Below the pieces are notes generated by a model that saw only the letters and a list, made by a program, of their open reading frames with translations, ran no database searches and was not told where the DNA came from. From positions 1 through 8,489 of the forward strand of contig JAHHOC010000503.1 in NCBI GenBank assembly GCA_018677115.1: a DNA stretch of 8,489 nucleotides, given 5' to 3'. Of the stretch, positions 1 through 5,983 are shown piece after piece. Position numbers and translations under genes: made by a program. Every line of letters begins with the position of its first letter. The stretch's first letter is position 1. Source of the DNA: Arenicella sp. (GTDB taxonomy: Bacteria > Pseudomonadota > Gammaproteobacteria > Arenicellales > Arenicellaceae).

Positions 1-803
1 ATCGAATCCCACACCGTGCCGCCGCCGCCAGCCTCCCACCATTGTCCGTTCCAGGTCTCGGCGGCCATTTCCATGGTCTTACTTTCAAACCCGTCTGCCG
101 GATTCCCGGGCACTGTGTAAAATCGCCACAGCTGCGCTCCGTCTTGCGCATTGTATGCGGTGATGTAGCCACGCACGCCCAATTCAGCGCCGCCATTACC
201 GATAATAACTTTGCCCTTGATAATTCTGGGGGCACCGGTAATGGTGTACGGTTTACTCTTGTCGATAGTATTTATATCCCAGTTTTTGTCACCAGTCTTG
301 GCGTCTAATGAAATCAGCCTGCCATCTATGGTGGCGGTGATCACCGAGTTGCCCCAAATTGCAACACCGCGGTTTACCGCATCACAACAACCCTTGGCAG
401 CCTGTTCTTTGTCGACCTGCGGGTCAAAACGCCACAGCATTTCACCATTGCGGGCGTCAAGTGCATGCACGATATTCCATGTGGAGGTGACGTACATTAC
501 CCCGTCATGCACAATTGGCGTGACTTCGATGCCGCGGCTGGTACCAAAATCATAGGACCAGTGCAATCCGAGGTCAGACACGTTTTCGTTGTTAATACTA
601 ATTAACGGTGAGTGACGCTGTTCGGAGTATGTGCGGCCATGCGTTAACCAACTGCTGGAATCGGCAGCAATTATTTTTTCGGCGTCGACGGTATTCTGCT
701 GGTCAGGTTCAGCACCTGACTGCTGCTTGACAGGCTGGGCAGGTTCACTGCACCCGAGAAGTAGGATGGCAGGGGCCAGCAGGGTAATCAATAAGTTTCG
801 CAT
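1..803 (-). CDS. PQQ-dependent alcohol dehydrogenase (quinoprotein), putative lipoprotein, 3' end beyond window
   Basis: This is the N-terminal part (267 residues) of a quinoprotein alcohol dehydrogenase of the eight-bladed propeller family, which oxidises alcohols in the periplasm with PQQ and calcium. Visible landmarks are Glu93 in GIEVTPIV (PQQ-contacting region), the vicinal pair Cys139-Cys140 in GCCDAVNRG that forms the disulfide stacking on PQQ, Glu207 in GNGGAELGVRGY (calcium ligand region), the WRFYTVPGNP segment, and GGGGTVWDS at 259-267. The N-terminus is a lipoprotein signal: MRNLL, a hydrophobic stretch, then lipobox LLGC with Cys18. Ser at +2 predicts outer-membrane sorting under the E. 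coli rule. The ATG at 803 is the first good start in frame, and only a weak TGGA lies upstream. The C-terminus is outside the window, so I cannot tell whether a cytochrome c domain follows (type II quinohemoprotein) or not. The family call is secure; the substrate is unknown. Confidence 0.93.
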   Translation of the reverse strand, partial: MRNLLITLLAPAILLLGCSEPAQPVKQQSGAEPDQQNTVDAEKIIAADSSSWLTHGRTYSEQRHSPLISINNENVSDLGLHWSYDFGTSRGIEVTPIVHDGVMYVTSTWNIVHALDARNGEMLWRFDPQVDKEQAAKGCCDAVNRGVAIWGNSVITATIDGRLISLDAKTGDKNWDINTIDKSKPYTITGAPRIIKGKVIIGNGGAELGVRGYITAYNAQDGAQLWRFYTVPGNPADGFESKTMEMAAETWNGQWWEAGGGGTVWDS

Positions 804-854
804 ATCAACATTCCAGGATTAGTTTTCAAATAGTGAGTGCGGCGTCAAGCGCGT

Positions 855-891
855 TCATGAGTATATACCAGTCTTTTTAGTTAAGAGTGAA
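855..891 (-). promoter_or_regulatory. Candidate promoter for the PQQ dehydrogenase, overlapping a GTATATAC palindrome
   Basis: On the minus strand a TTCACT -35 (886-891) is followed after 18 nt by an extended -10, TGG-TATATA (862-870). This would start transcription near 855 and give a leader of about 50 nt to the ATG at 803. The -10 lies inside the 8-bp palindrome GTATATAC (861-868), which equals the centre of the hut operator found at 5916-5929. This is motif reading only. Confidence 0.35.
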
Positions 892-925
892 ATATCCAAG
901 AGCGTAAATGATGAGCAATACGATT

Positions 926-941
926 TGTTATCATATTGAGA
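926..941 (+). promoter_or_regulatory. Candidate extended -10 promoter for the M20 peptidase
   Basis: The string TGT-TATCAT at 926-934 fits an extended -10 (TGn followed by a hexamer matching TATAAT in five of six positions). I find no good -35 at the expected distance, which is typical of extended -10 promoters. The start would be near 941, leaving about 26 nt to the ATG at 967. No clear Shine-Dalgarno sequence precedes that ATG. Confidence 0.3.
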
Positions 942-966
942 TCAGTAATCTACTAAAACCGCAATC

Positions 967-2373
967 ATGATGAAATTACTGCTCGCAGCAGCGATTTTTT
1001 TTCTCTCTACGCCAGTGACAGCTGATAGCGCCCGGGAGACTGCACACGCAAAAAAATCGCTGGAGATCTACAGCAAGATAATATCCATCCCTACCGTAGC
1101 GGGCAGAGACCAGGTACCAGTTATGGCACGCTATCTGGCAGATCAGTTCCGTGATGCCGGGTTTGCGGAACAAGACATCAGTATTTTACCGGTAGACGTA
1201 ACCGCTGCTCTTGTAGTTCGCTACAGAGGCGATGACTCAAGCGGCGAAAAACCCATATTATTGTTGGCACATATGGATGTAGTTGAAGCGCTGGCAGAAG
1301 ACTGGGAACGTCCTCCCTTTGAATTAACGCAGGACGACACATTTTTCTACGGTCGGGGCACAGTAGACAATAAACTGGGCGTGGCGATGCTTGCTTCGAC
1401 TTTTGTTCGCCTGAAGAAGGAAGGTTTTGTGCCTACCCGCGATTTGATTATTGCTTTTACCGGAGATGAGGAGTCCACGATGATCAGCACCCGGATGCTG
1501 GCTGAGGATACACCGATATTGGCAGGAGCAGCGTTCGCCCTGAACTCGGACGCCGGAGGTGGTGCCCTCAGTGCGGATGGCAAAGCAGTCGGCTACAGGG
1601 TGCAGGCAGCTGAAAAAACCTATGCAACCTTTGAACTCACGGTCCGCAATGCAGGCGGCCACAGTTCACGGCCGCGTGCCGACAATGCGATCTATGAGCT
1701 GGCTGCAGCGTTGCGTAAGATTCAAGACCACCGCTTTCCGGTCAAATCCTCAAAAATGACCCGAGACTATTTCCGTATTACCGGCCAGCAGATGGGCGGC
1801 GAGTTGGGTAGAGCCATGATTGATTTTGCCAATGACACTGAAAACCAGCAGGCAGCAGACCGACTTGCGTTGGAACCCTCCTATGTGGGAACCACCCGCA
1901 CCACCTGCGTGGCTACCATGCTTTCAGCCGGCCATGCGGAAAATGCCCTGCCGCAATCAGCTACCGCCACCATCAATTGCCGCATCTTCCCGGGAGTTTC
2001 CGTTGAAAGTGTAAAATCCACCTTGCAGCAGGTGGTCGAAAACGAGTCGATAGAATTCGTCACTCTTGATGACCCGATTGAAAGCCCCATTTCGGAACTG
2101 CGCGAAGACGTGATGGAGGCGATATCAAAGGCGGTTCACTCGCGCTATCCGGATCTGCCTATCATGGCCTATATGGAATCAGGCGGCACAGATGGCATGC
2201 ACTTCCGTTCAAATGGAATCCCTACATGGGCCATGTCCAGTGCGTTTATGAACCCGGACGACATGTATGCGCACGGATTGAACGAACGGCTGCCGATAAA
2301 GGCGTTTTATGATGGTCTGGATCACTGGAGTGTGATCTTGAAGGAATTGGCAGGCCCAAAAGCGGATCAGTAA
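967..2373 (+). CDS. Secreted M20-family zinc metallopeptidase (dipeptidase/carboxypeptidase type)
   Basis: A 468-residue M20/M25/M40 metallohydrolase, a normal length for the family. These enzymes use two zinc ions to remove amino acids from short peptides or acylated amino acids. The N-terminus is a signal peptide (MMKLL, hydrophobic core, probable cleavage after VTA near residue 19), so the enzyme should act in the periplasm or outside the cell. Metal and catalytic residues are all present: His102 and Asp104 in AHMDVV, bridging Asp134 in GRGTVDNK, general base Glu168 and Glu169 in GDEES, Asp195 in LNSDAGGG, and His436 in YAHGLNE. His232 in GGHSSRPRADN marks the inserted dimerisation domain. 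ATG codons at 967 and 970 are both possible starts. It diverges from the PQQ dehydrogenase and converges on the hut operon. It might supply histidine from peptides, but nothing in the sequence fixes its substrate. Confidence 0.93.
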   Translation: MMKLLLAAAIFFLSTPVTADSARETAHAKKSLEIYSKIISIPTVAGRDQVPVMARYLADQFRDAGFAEQDISILPVDVTAALVVRYRGDDSSGEKPILLLAHMDVVEALAEDWERPPFELTQDDTFFYGRGTVDNKLGVAMLASTFVRLKKEGFVPTRDLIIAFTGDEESTMISTRMLAEDTPILAGAAFALNSDAGGGALSADGKAVGYRVQAAEKTYATFELTVRNAGGHSSRPRADNAIYELAAALRKIQDHRFPVKSSKMTRDYFRITGQQMGGELGRAMIDFANDTENQQAADRLALEPSYVGTTRTTCVATMLSAGHAENALPQSATATINCRIFPGVSVESVKSTLQQVVENESIEFVTLDDPIESPISELREDVMEAISKAVHSRYPDLPIMAYMESGGTDGMHFRSNGIPTWAMSSAFMNPDDMYAHGLNERLPIKAFYDGLDHWSVILKELAGPKADQ

Positions 2374-2949
2374 CTATGCCCCCCACTTATCAACCAGCTG
2401 TCGAACTGTTTTAGCGAATGCCGGCTGCTTGTATTTTTGAAATACCGCCCACGAACAGAATGAATGCAGATTGGTTACCCGGTGCGGGAAAAGAATCCCG
2501 TCCAGATGATCATACTCGTGTTGCCATGTGCAGGCAGAATAGCCTCGAATCTCATGTGAAGCGATTTCGCCATTGCGGTCAAAATATGAAACGGCGATTT
2601 CGACGTGTCGATCCACGTCAGCACGGATTTGCGGTACCGATAAGCACCCTTCATTGGAAATAAATGTCTCATCGCTGAGAAATTCAATAGAGGGGTTGAT
2701 TGCAATCGTCAGGGGTATTGAAGGCTTGTAGGGATAGCGGGGGTTATCGGCAACTTCGATCACAAATATGCGGTATGGAATGCCTATCTGGTTCGCAGCG
2801 ATGCCGGCGCCATTGGCGTCGCGCATTGTGTCGATCATGTCGTCAATCCACGCCTGTACTTTGGGAGTCCTAATATCCTCAAACTCCACTTCCTCGGCAC
2901 GAGCCGCCAAAACAGGATGACCGATCTGCAAAATTTCCCTTACTGGCAT
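2374..2949 (-). CDS. Peptide deformylase family protein in the hut operon (candidate N-formylglutamate deformylase)
   Basis: A 191-residue metal-dependent deformylase homologue. The family removes the formyl group from N-formylmethionine of nascent proteins. All three signature motifs are intact: motif 1 GAGIAANQIG (47-56), motif 2 EGCLSV with metal ligand Cys102, and motif 3 QHEYDHLDG with ligands His144 and His148 and catalytic Glu145. Spacing is normal, so an active enzyme is expected. The C-terminal part (LHSFCSWAVFQKYKQ) differs from my recollection of E. coli Def and looks more like the secondary or organellar PDF1A-like branch; this is from memory, not an alignment. The gene starts 8 bp after the hutH stop, in the same direction, and no fmt partner is present, so it reads as the last gene of hutF-hutH-def. 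The start has only a weak, distant GAGGG upstream. Since the HutF pathway makes N-formylglutamate and no hutG is visible, it may act on that metabolite (inference). A second housekeeping-type deformylase is the alternative. Confidence 0.9.
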   Translation of the reverse strand: MPVREILQIGHPVLAARAEEVEFEDIRTPKVQAWIDDMIDTMRDANGAGIAANQIGIPYRIFVIEVADNPRYPYKPSIPLTIAINPSIEFLSDETFISNEGCLSVPQIRADVDRHVEIAVSYFDRNGEIASHEIRGYSACTWQHEYDHLDGILFPHRVTNLHSFCSWAVFQKYKQPAFAKTVRQLVDKWGA

Positions 2950-2957
2950 GGTCGATA

Positions 2958-4487
2958 TCAGGCTTTGCCCTCGATGAAGCCATTCGACCAGGATCCAAAC
3001 ACGTTGTTTTGGATCAATTCGGCGATTGCTTCCAGATCAGGTTGAAAATAGCGATCATGATTCCAATATGGCGCAACCTCGCGGATCTGCGCCCAGTAGT
3101 CCTCCAACACTTTATTTGATTTAAGCGGTCGACGTAATTCGATTCCCTGGCAGGCTGCCAGCAATTCGATGGCGACAATATACCGGGTGTTCAAATTCAT
3201 GTCGCTCAAACGGCGTGCAGCAAAGGTAGACATGCTGACATGGTCCTCCTGATTTGCCGATGTTGGAATGCTGTCAACACTGGCCGGGTGGGCAAAGCTT
3301 TTGTTCTCGCTGGCCAGTGCTGCAGCGGTAACCTGCGCAATCATGAATCCACTGTTGATGCCCGCGTCTTCGACCAGAAAGGCTGGCAATTGGCTCATGT
3401 TTACATCCAGTAACATTGCCATGCGGCGTTCCGACATAGCACCAATCTCAGCGATTGCCAAAGCAATATTGTCTGCCGCAAAAGCGATCGGTTGAGCATG
3501 AAAATTACCTCCGGATAAGATGTCTCCCTCGTCGGCAAAGATGAGCGGGTTATCGGACACCGCGTTGGCTTCTATTTCAATGATTGCCCCTGCGTTACGG
3601 AGTTGGTCGAGGCAAGCGCCCATAACCTGGGGCTGACAACGCAGCGAATATGGGTCCTGCACTTTGTCGCAATCTGCGTGAGAGTCGTTCATTTCACTGG
3701 GCTGCAGCAATTTGCGAAAAATAAGCGCTGCCTCAATCTGCCCGACCTGGCCGCGCACCGCCTGGATACGGGCATCAAAAGGCGCGCGGCTGGCGAGGGC
3801 CGCCTCTACTGTCAAGCTGCCTGAAACAAATGCCGAATTGATGTTTTGCTCAGCTTCGAACAGGCCTTTCAGGGCCAGGGCTGTTGAAACCTGTGTGCCA
3901 TTCAGAAGCGCCAGCCCCTCTTTTGCACTCAGCTGTAGGGATTTCAATCCGAGATTGTTGAACGCGGTGGTGCTGGCAACCAACTCACCATTGAAATGCA
4001 CCATACCTTCGCCAATGACAGGCAAGCTCATATGTGCAAGTGGTGCCAGGTCACCTGACGCTCCCACCGAACCTTTCTCTGGTATCGCAGGCAGCACGTC
4101 ATTGTTCAGCATTGCTAACAGTAATTCGATTACCTCCCTGCGAATGCCAGAGACACCCTGTGACACGGCATTAATTTTCAACAGCAGAACCAGGCGGACA
4201 ACCGCGGCATTCAGGTAATCACCCACTCCGGTGGCATGTGAAAGGATTAAATTATGCTGCAGGTCAGAAAGCAGGTTGTTATCAATATGTTGCTGCGCAA
4301 GCCGGCCAAAACCGGTATTCACCCCATAAACTATATCGCCGCCCTCAACCTTTTGCTCCACCACTCGACGGGCCTTATTCACCGCCGTCCAGACCGAGCT
4401 GTCGATGTCGAGATGCGTACCATCAAAATAGACTTGCCGCAGAGTGGATAGGCTCAACGCACCAGGTTCGAGGCTTAGCTTGTTCAT
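2958..4487 (-). CDS. hutH: Histidine ammonia-lyase
   Basis: A 509-residue histidine ammonia-lyase, full length for the family. It is a cytoplasmic enzyme that removes ammonia from L-histidine to give urocanate, the first step of histidine breakdown. The triad Ala143-Ser144-Gly145 in GSVGASGDLAPLAHM forms the MIO electrophile. Tyr54 in DIVYGVNTGFG and His84 in LSHATGVGD match Tyr53 and His83 of the Pseudomonas putida enzyme, offset by one. SDNPLIF, GGNFHAQP and SANQEDHVSM are further active-site segments typical of the family. The ATG at 4487 overlaps the hutF stop as ATGA, implying translational coupling. The peptide deformylase-like gene follows after 8 bp. Its order behind hutF and the operator upstream of hutF indicate HutC control. 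Histidine rather than tyrosine or phenylalanine specificity is supported by sequence style and context. Confidence 0.97.
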   Translation of the reverse strand: MNKLSLEPGALSLSTLRQVYFDGTHLDIDSSVWTAVNKARRVVEQKVEGGDIVYGVNTGFGRLAQQHIDNNLLSDLQHNLILSHATGVGDYLNAAVVRLVLLLKINAVSQGVSGIRREVIELLLAMLNNDVLPAIPEKGSVGASGDLAPLAHMSLPVIGEGMVHFNGELVASTTAFNNLGLKSLQLSAKEGLALLNGTQVSTALALKGLFEAEQNINSAFVSGSLTVEAALASRAPFDARIQAVRGQVGQIEAALIFRKLLQPSEMNDSHADCDKVQDPYSLRCQPQVMGACLDQLRNAGAIIEIEANAVSDNPLIFADEGDILSGGNFHAQPIAFAADNIALAIAEIGAMSERRMAMLLDVNMSQLPAFLVEDAGINSGFMIAQVTAAALASENKSFAHPASVDSIPTSANQEDHVSMSTFAARRLSDMNLNTRYIVAIELLAACQGIELRRPLKSNKVLEDYWAQIREVAPYWNHDRYFQPDLEAIAELIQNNVFGSWSNGFIEGKA

Positions 4488-5854
4488 AGGCTTGCTGTTA
4501 GTTCTTTTAAGGTGGCTTGAAAGCGCTGGTTTATTTTTGATTCATAATAGTGATGACCGTTTTCGATAACACGCGCTCCCCCAACATATACATCGCGCAC
4601 CGCATTGTCATTGCCGGAGAAAATCCAGCTATCCAAAATCTCGTCACCGCTGCGTTCACACAACAACGGCTTCGTAATGTCCAACACGATAAAATCGGCT
4701 CGCTTGCCCACCGCTATTGCGCCACTGTTATGACCACATGCCTGCGCACCGCCCGCTGTCGCCACTTCGAACAGGTTACGCCCGGTGCTGCGTTGTGGTC
4801 CACCCGATAGCTGATTACGGGTATGGTGAATCAGACGTTGACCGTACTCAAACCAACGCAATTCTTCAACCGGCGATACAGAGATATGACTATCAGAGCC
4901 AATCCCCAGTTTGCCGCCCTGCTGCAGATACGGTTTTGCATTAAATAAACCATCACCGAGATTGCCCTCGGTGGTGGGACAAATTCCGGCAACTGCGCCA
5001 CTATTAGCAAGGCGCGTAGTCTCCCCCTCTGTCATATGAGTTGCGTGGATCAAGCTCCAGTTGGCATCAACATCGAAATTATCCAGCAAATAGTCAACCG
5101 GGCGTACTCCGCTCCAGTTGATGCATTCATCGACTTCGCGTATCTGCTCAGCAATATGAATGTGGACTGGTTTTGCCCCAAGCGCGTCGGCACCCGCCAA
5201 TACTTCAGCAAACCCCTGTTTGCTTATCGCCCGCAGGGAATGCGCAGCGACGGCGGTTATAACATTCGGGTCATTGCGGCCTTGCTCCTGCAGAAGTTTG
5301 ACAATTGACAATATGTTATGCGGATCATTGGCAAAACGACGTTGTTGATCGGAGATGGGTGCGCAGTCAAACCCACCGAACTGGTAGTAGACCGGCACAT
5401 TGGTTATCCCCAGCCCAACATCGTTTGCAGCCGCCAGAGTCTGCAATGACATTTCGGCGATGTTGTCGTAATGAGATCCGTCACCTTGATGGTGCAGGTA
5501 TTGGAATTCGGCAACCCGGGTATATCCCGCCTTGAGCATTTCCACATAGAGCTGTGCTGCGATAGCATATAGTTGATGCGGCTCGATGGAATCCAGGAAT
5601 CCATACATGGTCGTTCGCCAGGTCCAGAAACTGTCACTGGCGTCGCCGGCCCGTTCTGCCAGCCCCGCCATCGCCCGCTGATGGGCATGTGAATGAAGAT
5701 TGGCTATTCCCGGCAGCGCGCAACCGCCAGCGGCTGCGGCTGCGGCTACACCAGTCTCCACCGCACTGATACTGCCGGCATCATCAATCTCAATCGACAC
5801 GTCGTCAGCCCAACCTTCCGGCAATAAGGCACATTGGAATGTGAGTCTGGTCAA
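4484..5854 (-). CDS. hutF: Formimidoylglutamate deiminase
   Basis: A 456-residue amidohydrolase-superfamily enzyme that converts N-formimidoyl-L-glutamate to N-formyl-L-glutamate plus ammonia, the defining step of the five-enzyme hut route. Zinc ligands are visible as His54 and His56 in NLHSHAHQRAMAGL, His233 in HIHIAEQ, and Asp321 in GIGSDSH; Glu236, His205 and His270 match catalytic positions of the Pseudomonas enzyme. Many HutF proteins have Phe where this one has His58 in the HSHAHQ motif. The start is TTG at 5854: a TAA stop lies two codons upstream in frame and the next in-frame Met is residue 62, inside the metal-binding motif, so TTG is the only sensible start. Upstream GGTAAT is at best a weak ribosome site. 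An Ala37-Ala42 run is encoded by a short hexamer repeat. It is the first gene of the minus-strand operon and overlaps hutH by four bases. Confidence 0.96.
   Translation of the reverse strand: MTRLTFQCALLPEGWADDVSIEIDDAGSISAVETGVAAAAAAGGCALPGIANLHSHAHQRAMAGLAERAGDASDSFWTWRTTMYGFLDSIEPHQLYAIAAQLYVEMLKAGYTRVAEFQYLHHQGDGSHYDNIAEMSLQTLAAANDVGLGITNVPVYYQFGGFDCAPISDQQRRFANDPHNILSIVKLLQEQGRNDPNVITAVAAHSLRAISKQGFAEVLAGADALGAKPVHIHIAEQIREVDECINWSGVRPVDYLLDNFDVDANWSLIHATHMTEGETTRLANSGAVAGICPTTEGNLGDGLFNAKPYLQQGGKLGIGSDSHISVSPVEELRWFEYGQRLIHHTRNQLSGGPQRSTGRNLFEVATAGGAQACGHNSGAIAVGKRADFIVLDITKPLLCERSGDEILDSWIFSGNDNAVRDVYVGGARVIENGHHYYESKINQRFQATLKELTASL
5730..5747. repeat. Three tandem copies of a GCGGCT hexamer within hutF
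   Basis: GCGGCT is repeated three times without interruption. On the coding (minus) strand it largely specifies the alanine run at residues 37-42 of HutF, just before the metal-binding motif. Being six bases long, gain or loss of a unit would keep the frame and change the linker by two alanines. Confidence 0.75.
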
Positions 5855-5892
5855 AATTTATTACCGTTTCAGGGCTTGTGCAAAGTTATTAT

Positions 5893-5928
5893 GAGCGCCA
5901 GTGTAAAATACTATACATGTATATACAA
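5893..5928 (-). promoter_or_regulatory. Candidate promoter for hutF-hutH-def
   Basis: On the minus strand, -35 TTGTAT (5923-5928), a 17-nt spacer, and -10 TACACT (5900-5905) form a sigma70-like promoter with four of six matches in each element. Transcription would begin near 5893, about 39 nt before the TTG start of hutF. The -35 lies inside the HutC operator, so a bound repressor would block it. Confidence 0.45.
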
Positions 5929-5929
5929 G
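5916..5929. promoter_or_regulatory. HutC operator in the hutF/hutI divergent region
   Basis: A perfect 10-bp palindrome TGTATATACA (5918-5927), extended to CATGTATATACAAG with one mismatched pair out of seven. It closely resembles the HutC operator known from Pseudomonas (centred on TGTATATACA, flanked by CT and AG). It lies between the divergent hut operons, and hutC is encoded in one of them. HutC-family repressors release DNA when they bind urocanate, so this site should keep both operons off without histidine. A second palindrome, TATACATGTATA (5912-5923), overlaps it on the left. Confidence 0.8.
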
Positions 5930-5957
5930 TGGTGATGGATATGTTTAAATCGCCTTG
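5922..5957 (+). promoter_or_regulatory. Candidate promoter for hutI-hutC-hutU
   Basis: On the plus strand, -35 TATACA (5922-5927), a 17-nt spacer, and an extended -10 TGT-TTAAAT (5942-5950) give a plausible promoter starting near 5957, about 27 nt before the hutI ATG. Matches are moderate (four of six in each hexamer). The -35 coincides with the HutC operator and with the -35 of the opposite promoter. Confidence 0.4.
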
Positions 5958-5983
5958 GCTGGCCTCTACACCAACAACATTAA

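Noticed and set aside
42..555. Two overlapping plus-strand open frames
   Set aside because: They are antisense to the PQQ dehydrogenase, whose minus-strand frame reads through to the window edge with clear family motifs.
936..952. Small inverted repeat AGAT-CAGTA-ATCT upstream of the M20 peptidase as an operator
   Set aside because: The arms are only four bases and common by chance; nothing else supports a regulator site.
3712..4218. 168-codon open frame on the plus strand
   Set aside because: It is wholly antisense to hutH, which has intact catalytic motifs; the translation is Ser/Ala/Arg-rich with no recognisable domain.
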